The position numbers were made by a program, and so were the translations under genes. From positions 16,958,715-17,022,714 of the forward strand of contig OX463829.1 of NCBI GenBank assembly GCA_949825045.1: a stretch of DNA of 64,000 bases. The letters run 5' to 3'. The notes under the pieces were generated by a model, which did no database searches, was not told the origin of the DNA, and saw only the letters and a program-made list of their open reading frames with translations. This document shows positions 55,412 to 64,000 of the stretch, piece after piece. Within the stretch, counting starts at the first letter, position 1; each line of letters starts with the position of its first letter. This DNA is from Argyresthia goedartella. Lineage: Eukaryota; Arthropoda; Insecta; Lepidoptera; Argyresthiidae.

Positions 55412-57012
55412 TGCTGAGTCAATTCAAAAGTAACGATGAGGGTAATTAACAGTAAGGAAAACAGTAATGGAGTAGGTAATTTAATTTGATGAAGGTATGA
55501 TTATAGGTAGTTATTTCAGAAAACTGAGGACCAAAGCAGTCACATAGTTGTGGCCAGGGGTAGCGACACGGCCAGTGGGCAGACCACCTTCCCGATGGTC
55601 CGACTGATATGATCAAGTCGACGGGATGACACTGGCTGCGATTGGCACAGGTCAGTGAGGATGTAAGTGGCCTATGCTCGGCCAGGTCGATGTGGGCAGA
55701 GCTAATGATGATGAGGACATTCTTTATAAAGATGAAAGCCACTTCAATATCAGGAACAGGCAAAAGAATTGTCGAAAGTTGAAGTGAAACAATTTGACTC
55801 AATTGATAAAATGTTTCAGCCATGTGTGTTTGGTACTGCCATAGATTAATAGAGGTCTTGCTCGATAAAATGGCGCCGCCAGTTAGCGGAGCACATATTT
55901 ATTAAAAGATTCTGACTCTTATGAGAGTGAAATTTAATGTTATATATTATTTATGACTTTTTTGGTTAAAAATCAATCCGGTCAAGAGCGAGTAGTCCGT
56001 CTTACCCGCACTCGAATGGTGCCATACCATTGGTCACGGAAAACTTAAAACGACAGTCTTTTGTACTAGTATTTATTTTTTAATTAAGTAATTTTTAACA
56101 ATAAAATATTAAATACCTACTAGGTAGGACTACATTCAAGGCCGTACATCGAAACATTGAAAAAAAGTTTTGTGGTAGTATGTAAGTATTTGAAACCGCG
56201 GTTTCAATCGGAAGTGGATAGAAATTGATGAACTTATTTACAGAAATAAATCAAATATGATAAAGAACTTAATAATATTTATTATAATTCCAACGAGCAA
56301 TTATTAATCTCATAATGAAAAACCACTAAGCACAAAACTCAAACCTGCAATTAAAGATATTTTCCGATAAGATCGGGAGAGTTAATTTTTCACCGTTAAA
56401 CAAATAAAACAAAATGGCTAAGAAAATGGCCGTACCGATAATTGATTGTATGGGAACTTCTTTTAATTCTTAAAAACCGGTATGTTTCATTATGTGTTGT
56501 TATAGCGGCAATAGAAATACGCTCTCTGTAAACATTTCAACTCTCTACCTATTTCGGTTGATCTGGTAGAGCCCGGTGACAGACGGACAGGTGGACAGAC
56601 AGCGGAGGCTACGTTTTAGGGTCCCGTTGGCACCCTACGGGTACGGAACCCTAAAAGACTAATAAAATCCATGCACGCCGTACGCTCGACAAACGCGCCA
56701 CGCACGTAATGTTTATAAAAATAATTAAGTAAGATAATAAGAGCCCCTAATTAGCCTAGGTTTAAGTTATTTATTATGCTGTACATATTTAAGATTGTGC
56801 TGTGGGCTCAGTTCCCAAATAAACAAATAAATAAACAAACAAACTTATTCGATGCTGGCTATTGCTCTTCAGCAATTCATTGCTTTCAATGATTCAGCTA
56901 AACGTGCCTGGATTTTGTAATTTTTTGACATAACACATGTGAAATTAGAATAGATCTTTAAAATTTAAAATTATCATTAGTGAGAACCAATAAGATGACA
57001 ATAGAACCTATT
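55412..57012. repeat. 1601 bp tandem duplication, copy 2
   Basis: Same content and order as copy 1, including the identical 125-codon minus frame at 55446-55823. That frame shows no domain I recognise and sits in repeat-derived DNA, so I do not call it a gene. Confidence 0.95.
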
Positions 57013-57172
57013 TGGGAAAAATAAAATAAAAAATCCTTCGTAGCTATCACAAGGAAATAAGTTTATTAGCGTCCATTAGTGAGAACCAATAAGATGACAA
57101 TAGAACCTATTTGGGAAAAATAAAATAAAAAATCCTTCGTAGCTATCACAAGGAAATAAGTTTATTAGCGTC
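56975..57172. repeat. 99 bp tandem duplication overlapping the end of copy 2
   Basis: Units 56975-57073 and 57074-57172 are identical. The first 38 bases of the unit are also the end of the 1601 bp unit, so the two duplications overlap. Confidence 0.95.
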
Positions 57173-57229
57173 CGATCAAATAAACATTTATAGCGTGTAG
57201 TAAAAAGTAACTAAAACAAAAATCCAATT

Positions 57230-57301
57230 TGGAGGAGCTGGGATTTGAACCCAGGACTTTCAGCATGCGAAGCAGACACTCTACCACTGAGTTACACCCC
57301 C
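57230..57301 (-). tRNA. tRNA-Ala (anticodon CGC)
   Basis: A 72-nt cloverleaf without intron: acceptor GGGGGTG/CTCCTCC, D stem ACTC/GAGT, anticodon loop TTCGCAT, T arm CTGGG-TTCAAAT-CCCAG, discriminator A. The G3:U70 pair that marks alanine tRNAs is present. One mismatch in the acceptor stem (T6-T67) and one T-T mismatch in the anticodon stem weaken it. A T-run (ggatttttg) follows within 10 bases as a Pol III stop. It is either a functional but slightly worn gene or a young pseudogene. It lies 57 bp from the end of the tandem duplications. Confidence 0.75.
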
Positions 57302-57394
57302 GATGAAGCATCGATGCGAAATTGTCGTATTGCTCTCGATCACAATGTTTTATATTGCGCTAATATTTAACCCACTATTTTATAAAAATGTGAG

Positions 57395-57590
57395 AATTTA
57401 GATGGACTTTTGCTACTCAATCACGCCACAACGGCTGAACGGATTTGAATGAAATTTAGCAAACACAGTTTATGAGTTAGATTAACATGTACAAAAGGTA
57501 CTTTTATTCCACTGCACCAGAAGGAGGGTAATGTTTTCTCGGTAAGTGATAATTCGTAGGTACCTAACCTGCAGACGAAGTTGTGGGCAC
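57395..57590 (-). mobile_element. Lep1-like repeat, diverged minus copy
   Basis: Reverse reading gives tgcagtggaataaaagtacc, atgttaatctaactcataaa and catt-caaatccgttcagccgtt in the same order as 49930-50030. Confidence 0.6.
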
Positions 57591-58476
57591 CAAGTAGTTG
57601 CTGATAATTTCGTGAGCCACTGTTGGTGTCATGGAACCCACCCAGCATTTTGGGAAACACGCTCAGTGCTGAAATGGAGAGCTAAGTGGGAAATAAATAT
57701 TACCTGGATTTAACTTTATTAGAACAGAAACATGTAGAGGAAGAAGAATAGGTACCTACTTAGTATAAAAAGCAAATCGACAGAAAACTTTGATTTAACT
57801 GTTTAAATTACAGACCTACAAGTAATCTAATCCTAAAGTATGCAATAAGCTATGAAAATTTACCCCAATCACCGTAATAATGCTTTGTGAAATTGCCACG
57901 TGGGTACCTATGTAAATTACTTCAGAAACTAAGAAATAGGCTTCTAGAAACGCCGCGATTGAACGTCGAATGACTTAATTACATTAATTGTTTACTTCAA
58001 TGTTGTCTGCAGCAGCTATCAGTCGTTAACCTCAGCACGTGCTCGTAGTAACCCATAGTATTCTGTTGGATTTGAAGCTGTAGCTCATCAAGAAAAAAAT
58101 TCTATCCTCATTCAAGCTCTAGAGAAAGACAGCTAACTCAAATCGCTTGCCCGACGACCGAGAAGTATACATAGCTGTGAGCTATTCGTAAAATAGAACG
58201 TCAGTGCCATGATAGACAGAGACCGACTTATGTGGGTCGGTCGATGTGAGAGCGGTATAAACCGGTTGGGTCGGAGCGCCTTCGTCGAATTTCACAAGCG
58301 AGAGGCCAATATTCTGAGACCTGTGAGCTAAAAGGGGACGGCTGAACGTTGCGTGTTTTAGCGTGGAAATTTCCACTGCAGACAATGGAAGTTGAATGTA
58401 TAGGAAGGTAAATGATGGGATTAGTAGAGAGTTGTCGATGGTTTATTTTTTGCATCATATTTTTTGCATCGAGCGT

Positions 58477-58527
58477 TGCGTTAATGCATCATTGTAAAAT
58501 ATTGTTTTACAATGATGCATTAACGCA
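58477..58527. repeat. Perfect palindrome, 23 bp arms, 5 nt loop
   Basis: Arms 58477-58499 and 58505-58527 are exact complements around tattg. Confidence 0.95.
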
Positions 58528-58804
58528 TTTTTGCATCTCTGTAAAATAGTCAAATTTGCGTAAATTGCATTTTCTGATCGTTAATATATAATCAGAATCA
58601 CAAAATGATTGATTTTGCCTATCCAGTTATCAATCAATCAATCATTTTTATTTCGGAATACAAAGTTCCATAGTTTGTTAGTAGTACTATTAATAACATG
58701 AACATAACAATAACACTTAAAATTATAATAAGATTCAATCAACTACCAAATTTATGTGTAATTTGCGACGTTAAAAATGTAATAAATAAATAAATAAAAA
58801 ATGT

Positions 58805-58926
58805 AACCTAATGAAAGTAATTTTGATGCCTATCTGGCATCAAGTAATTTTTCATTCAATCATTTTCATTTCATTTCATTCATTTCATTTAATTTTCAAT
58901 CATTTCAAAATTACTTTCATTAGGTT
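58805..58926. repeat. Inverted repeat, 22 bp arms, 78 bp spacer
   Basis: aacctaatgaaagtaatttt at 58805 pairs with the complement at 58905-58926. The spacer holds a (cattt)n-like run and a smaller gatgcc/ggcatc hairpin. Confidence 0.88.
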
Positions 58927-59239
58927 CTATTTAAAAAATTGGCATTTGCAGAATAGGGTGCATTCAATACCCATCCAAAATCAATTATTTTCTGGCATAC
59001 TTACCTAATATATATTTTTTTTATCAGGGTGAGCGAATCGAACTTTATGAAGAAACTATTATCTGACTTATATAACACAGATCGCGGTCTGTGGTAATTA
59101 ATTGTGAAGCCTGTGATGGAATCCTTTCGACAATTACAGATACTTACTTAATCTTGTGGATATGCGTCAATCTGAGCACATAATTATACGTTTTAATTGA
59201 TTTTGTTAAAACATAATTGATATAGCTCATGTACTAATA

Positions 59240-60520
59240 ACAAACTCAAACTCAAACTCAAAAGTACTTTATTACTGTAGATATTTACATATGCTTAGCA
59301 AACGTCATTTTTTGCCTCTTCTCTACATTGGACCACTGTGGGAGAAGAAAACTCCCACAGATTTATTTTTAGATCTCTTTTAAAAATAGGTTGTGCTTAA
59401 CTAATACAATTATGATTTATTTTTATTTAATAAGCTGGAATAAATAATTACAAAATTATTAACAGCAAGGTCTGTGTTGAGCCAAATTAACCCCATACAG
59501 TCCTGTCATTAAAGTAATCTTGAACATTGTAATATCCCTTTTTCGACAAAGTCGCTTTAACATGCTTTTTAAATTTCTCAAATGGCAATTTCAAAATCTC
59601 CAGAGGTATCTTATTGTAGTAGAGAATGCACTGACCCTTGAAAGAATTGCTAACCTTCGCGAGTCTAAAACGGGGCGCACATAGTCTGTGATTATTTCTT
59701 AGGTTAACATTACAGCTGTCGCTAAGTTTGGAAAATGTTGTAAGGTTCTTGCGTAGATACATTATATTTTCGAAAATAAATTGACTAGCTACTGTTAGTA
59801 TGTCAATTTATTTAAAAAGCTCTCTTAAGGAGTCTGTTCGTTTTAAATTATAAATTGCTCGAATAGCTCTTTTCTGTAAAATAAAAATAGTTTGAATATC
59901 CGCTGCTTTCCCCCACAACAAGATACCATAGGACATCACACTATGAAAGTAACTAAAATATACTAGCCTAGATGTAGCCACATCCGTGCTTTGTCTGATG
60001 TTCCTAACAGCGTAAGCCGCAGAACTTAATTTACCAGCCAATTTATCTATGTGGGGTCCCCACTGCAATTTGCTATCAATGGTTATTCCAAGAAACTTCT
60101 TATCATTTACTAATTCTAACGTGCTGTTGTCTAACACTAAACTGGTCTCAACTTGCCTGACATTTGGAAGTGAGAATTTGATACACTTGGTTTTACCAGC
60201 GTTTAACAATAAATTATTAACTGTGAACCAATTCAAGGTTAAAGACAATACACCATTAACATCATCAAATTCTCCTTTTTGTCTTTCAATTTTGAAGACC
60301 AGTGAAGTATCATCAGCAAACAACACTATGTCAGTTAATTTCTCCACCATGAAAGGCAGATCATTAATATATACCAGGAATAAGAAAGGGCCCAATATGG
60401 AACCTTGTGGAACGCCCATTTTAACACCCGATCCATCAGATTTTACGCCGTTAACTTCTGCCTTTTGAATTCTATTGCTTAGGTATGATCTTAGTAGATG
60501 AACAACTTCTAGATAAACAT
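59240..60520 (-). pseudogene. CR1/Jockey-like LINE reverse transcriptase, one in-frame stop
   Basis: On the minus strand one frame runs from about 60520 to 59487 with a single stop, TAA at 59805-59807. It starts inside the RT (LRSYLSNRIQKAEVNG), then has MGVPQGSILGPFLFLVYIND, the intact catalytic box LFADDTSLVF, NLLLNAGKTKCIKF and KFLGITIDSKLQWGPHID. It ends KGYYNVQDYFNDRTVWG. The 3' UTR ends in a TTTGAG-type hexamer repeat (59241-59262 on the plus strand as caaact units). A 3' UTR-only relative is in bHLH intron 2 (27275-27530). The 5' side meets a SINE-A. Confidence 0.85.
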
Positions 60521-60710
60521 AAACATTTTTACAGGCATAAGCATTTCTTCTGTTCCAACACTAGGATACCTTGTACCTTGAGAACCAAAAACAGCGACGT
60601 CAGACACATATAAACATCCAAAACCTGTATTTTTTTTTCCATCCAGCCGGGATTGGAACCAGGCTTAGCAGACCCTTAAAACTGCAAAGCCAGAGGTCAT
60701 CTACGGGGTA
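60505..60710 (-). mobile_element. SINE-A, minus copy
   Basis: Reverse text aacactaggataccttgta, accaaaaacagcgac and gccgggattggaaccaggct gives the shared body and a worn tRNA head. It adjoins the truncated 5' end of the LINE at 59240-60520. Confidence 0.65.
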
Positions 60711-61789
60711 ATTCTGCATGTTATTTTAATTGTATGTACTGCTATTATTGAATAAACGTTTTTTAATTTAAAATTCAATTACACCTATCAATTGAACTTT
60801 GGCATAGTGATTTAAGTTCATGTTTAGTTTCCACGAATATCATTTTAATAATTTTCTAAAGTAAATCAAAAATAAAATCAAAAAATTATTGAATGATGTA
60901 ACCTAGTTTTACACACGTTGAGAGAAGTCCCTAAGAAAAATTAAGCATGTACTGGTTAAGTCATGGTCATTTTATAGTTGGTTTATTAAAAGCGGTTCTT
61001 TCTTTGGTGGCCGAGCTTAAATAATAGCTTACTATCTAAACTTATCTTAGACACACTCATAGATCGTGGTAACAATGTAGAGTTGAACTACTATGGATGA
61101 AGTGTGGAACACAATTGAGTCGTGGAACCAATATTGACGTGGAATCACAATTGAGCCATGCATGATTTTCCCTGGATTTCGGGAAAAGATAACAATTAAT
61201 TACTTTCTGCTAGTATTATGTACCTATCAAAATACATAATTTTACATGAACACTTCTTTTTATATAGGTAGTCGCGCACTATGTTTTAAACTCTACAATT
61301 TCATTAAATGATTCATCGACATCAACATCAATGGCCTCGCGTATCACCTCACTAGCGCCACTCCGCATTCGACCAAACGTCGTCTCGCGCTCGTCGGTCG
61401 TCAAGCTTGCATAATTATTTTTAACGGTCACCGTGCCTACACTAGTTAGGGTTACCAGTTTACAACACGTGACGATATTCGACCTTCATGTTTGAGTATC
61501 TATGTAAAGATTGTGGATAGGACTTATTTTAAAGGTAATATTAATTCTGTAGAGAAAATAGTAAAATTTTACAAAAAATACGATGTAACAATAAGAAAGC
61601 ATGCAGAGTAGTGAAATTTTATAATGTAGGTAGTTCTTAAATATATGTTTTGCACCTGCAGCAAAGCCCTCAGGCAGAACACATTAATAAGTCAACTAGG
61701 TAGTCATTACGCATGACGCACGTAATAAGCACAATTGGTTGGTACCTATCTCAAATTCCAGAAAGGTAAGGTTATTAAATTACTTATCA
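60711..61789. other. AT-rich intergenic DNA
   Basis: A slightly GC-richer patch at about 61325-61445 (cctcgcgtatcacctcacta, gtcgtctcgcgctcgtcggt) may be a promoter or untranslated exon, but nothing in it is diagnostic. Confidence 0.4.
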
Positions 61790-61880
61790 AATTGGTGCAC
61801 TCTAGATAGTCAGCACCAGGAATTAAACCCGCATCGTATAATGAATGACAGGCGATTGGCGTGAGTGAACCATTAGACCT
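61790..61880 (-). repeat. SINE-C head fragment
   Basis: ttggtgcactctagatagtc, agcaccaggaattaaacccg and gcgtgagtgaaccattagac resemble the tRNA-like head at 51118-51188. Confidence 0.5.
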
Positions 61881-62239
61881 AAAAGAAAAATAAAATAATC
61901 TCTGTCAAGATAAATCGCTTTGTTGACAACCCTACCTCTACTACCAATAGCTCGATTATTGGAACACAGAAAACGATCACTTCGGTAACCAATACTTTAC
62001 AATAGTTTTGCCTTGCGATAAGCCCAGCAATGAAGTTACTTTGAGTATGGCCATCGGAATTCGCGCGGTTGTTTTTTCCAGTGAGATTTCCAAGCAAATG
62101 TAGAGAAGAGACTATTTGTACCTACTTAGAGCGGACGTTCTGTCTTTGGATTCTGTAAGATTTCTACAGTTGATGAATATACTGTCGGACAGGGTCCTGG
62201 GATTTTATAGTCCCGAAAAGGTATACTTAATTAAAATTT

Positions 62240-62320
62240 AAATCGAAATACATACCTACATAGGTATGTATTTCGATTTGGTTTACACACCAACATACAT
62301 ATGTTGGTGTGTAAACCAAA
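62240..62320. repeat. Two perfect palindromes back to back
   Basis: Palindrome 1: arms 62240-62258 and 62261-62279 (19/19 pairs, 2 nt loop). Palindrome 2: arms 62277-62297 and 62300-62320 (21/21 pairs, 2 nt loop). They overlap by three bases. Confidence 0.95.
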
Positions 62321-64000
62321 CACCTTTCCGTATGATACCATTAATACCCACGATACAAAATTGAATCTGGCATGAACATTCTAGAAGTTCCGCGAAGTAA
62401 TTTAATTTCGAAATAGGTCATTGTGAAACATCATACTATTTTCCAGTTATATATAATTATACTGGAAAACAGTTGGCTAGTTATTTGACTGGTAATGGTA
62501 ATTAGGGTTTTATTGCAGGTCAGTTGTTTTTTTTATTTATTGACGTTTTTAGCAACAGATGGCGATAAATAATTCAGATCGGGCTTGAAAGAGATAAAAT
62601 CGAATCGAACATCCGCTTTGTGGAGTCGTCTGCGTCAGTTGTAGGGCGTCATGTCTGCCCCTGAATTACCTGTGTGCCGTTTAGAAAAAACCATTTTACG
62701 TTATCCCTATCCAAATCCCGCGCATTCTTTACCTACATGTACTCTGTCTGTAAGAAATGAATAGCCGAAATAAACGGTACGTTTTTTGATCGGTATGGTG
62801 ACGCTTGGCACAGATTAATAGGTACTTTGTTTTATGGAAATGTACTGGTCATATACTTAATATAGTCCTTATGTCTTACTAAATCAAAGTTGCCCTTTCT
62901 AAAGTTTAGAAATTGTCACTAGGTAGGTCCTTATCTGTTGCATACCAACTGAGTAAGTCAGTAAGTACCTGTGAGTATTACAGTAGATTACTTACTTGAT
63001 GTATCAGCGAATCACTTTTCTGTGATTTTCCATTGCTTTGATTTGCAATGCCGTTGACTCACTAACTTCATTTCACCATGATTAAGATACATTATGCAGT
63101 CAGGTTACCTAGTCGAATAAATTAAACAGCTGAAATAACATAATGACATAACCTATGTGTGCTATGTGTTTCGTCTTCCTAATTTTAGTAGGTGCCTTGC
63201 TACCTAATCTATGCTCCATCTCTCTTCTAATAGACATTCTTTTAAATCCTCCAATAAGTTTACTTTTGTAATACCTACATAGTTCAGACTTTATGAGGCA
63301 CATTGAGTTAGGTATTATTACTATGAGGCATTTAATAATTTGATAATCCGACGCTTGACTAGGGGAAATTGCATTATTTATTATACCTACCTAAAACATT
63401 ATAATTGTAGTATAATGGGTTACTTGGGTACGTATAGGTATAATACCTACCTACATACCTACATAATTCAATCTCTGGTGGCTATTGTCACACCAGCCAG
63501 TTAATTAAGTTTACGGAATAGGTAAATTAAAAACCAATTACGTACAGTTCCCGTCACCTTAAAAGAACGCTGAATTCCATACAAAATGTGTTGAGGCCAG
63601 TAGCGTTCTATGGCGGGAACTGTAGGTAGAGTGTATTTCAGCTTTGAATTCCCTTTCCTGTTAAGTTGGCTGCAGTACACAAACAACTGTCACAAAAAAT
63701 AAATGACAAATGCAATTACCATTCCTCGCTTTCGAAAAAAATAGCAGGTATGAAAGTACCTATGTTACCTACGGCTCCCTTACGTAGGTAGGTGCCAAGA
63801 ACGCTTGAGCGAAGCACGCTTTTGCGAATAATATTAGGCTAGCTCAAGGTTTCGAAAGGTCGCTCTAGCAAATGGTCGTTTTAGCGAATGACGTAATCGC
63901 GAAGACCGGTCCCGCGAAAACCTTTTTGACTACTTTCGTAGTTTTGAATAATTGCTGTCGCGAATTACGCTGATGCAAAAAACTGTTTGTTATGGAAATA
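62321..64000. other. AT-rich DNA, no gene recognised
   Basis: A smaller palindrome ttttccagt...actggaaaa is at about 62440-62469. A 37-codon frame from ATG 62651 has no recognised family. The last 200 bases hold repeated gcgaa/ttcgc motifs (for example 63800-63920) that may belong to an unclassified repeat cut by the window edge. Confidence 0.4.

Larger units (their letters stand above)
57591..59239. other. AT-rich intergenic DNA with fold-back structures
   Basis: No gene is supported. Short frames at 58182-58458 are not recognised. Palindromes within are listed separately. Confidence 0.4.

Noticed and set aside
53845..55823. A duplicated 125-codon gene
   Set aside because: Identity of both frames only reflects the 1601 bp duplication; no domain, no exon signals, and repeat-derived surroundings.
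62651..62765. 37-codon frame starting MSAPELPVCRLEK
   Set aside because: Too short, without family or exon evidence; probably repeat-derived.

Overview
This window looks like nuclear DNA of a moth or butterfly (Lepidoptera). It is AT-rich and has no operon structure. It is packed with repeats of types usual in Lepidoptera: RTE, R1, CR1 and Jockey LINE fragments, mariner/Tc1 remnants, several tRNA-headed SINE families and a Lep1-like repeat. It also holds a short run of TTAGG, the insect telomere unit. The species cannot be told from the sequence alone.

Three host protein genes and one tRNA gene can be supported. (1) At 5634-5847 on the minus strand lies a single internal exon with clean splice sites. 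It encodes the conserved core of Flattop/CFAP126, a ciliary microtubule protein. (2) At 21823-28068 on the plus strand is a complete three-exon gene of 156 codons for a bHLH factor of the NHLH/HEN family (Drosophila HLH4C type). Its 5.1 kb first intron and 0.7 kb second intron are full of mobile-element debris. (3) At 30655-34437 on the minus strand, convergent with the bHLH gene, is an intact intronless 1260-residue NPC1-family sterol transporter, most like the insect NPC1b type. It has its own poly(A) signal and a cluster of GATA motifs upstream. (4) At 57230-57301 on the minus strand is a tRNA-Ala (CGC), next to very recent tandem duplications.

Layout. 0-9.3 kb: degraded LINEs, a TIR element and the Flattop exon. 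9.3-21.7 kb: SINE-rich DNA, a second TIR element, a GC-rich degenerate repeat array at 14.4-16.2 kb, and an inverted-repeat-rich stretch at 18.9-19.9 kb. 21.8-28.1 kb: the bHLH gene. 29.1-30.1 kb: an RTE fragment with a 5' inversion. 30.6-34.4 kb: NPC1. 36.9-42.4 kb: a 5.5 kb LTR element with identical LTRs, a primer-binding site and a polypurine tract but no coding capacity, so of LARD type. 42.7-49.1 kb: broken RT and transposase genes. 49.4-53.2 kb: SINEs and hairpins. 53.8-57.2 kb: a 1601 bp tandem duplication and a 99 bp one. 57.3-64 kb: AT-rich DNA with a CR1-like fragment and more palindromes.

The most unusual observations are the coding-free but structurally complete LTR element, the many perfect short-loop palindromes (two loci hold two back to back), two SINE families with different heads sharing one body, and the almost identical tandem duplication beside a tRNA gene. 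The host genes have no evident functional link to each other.
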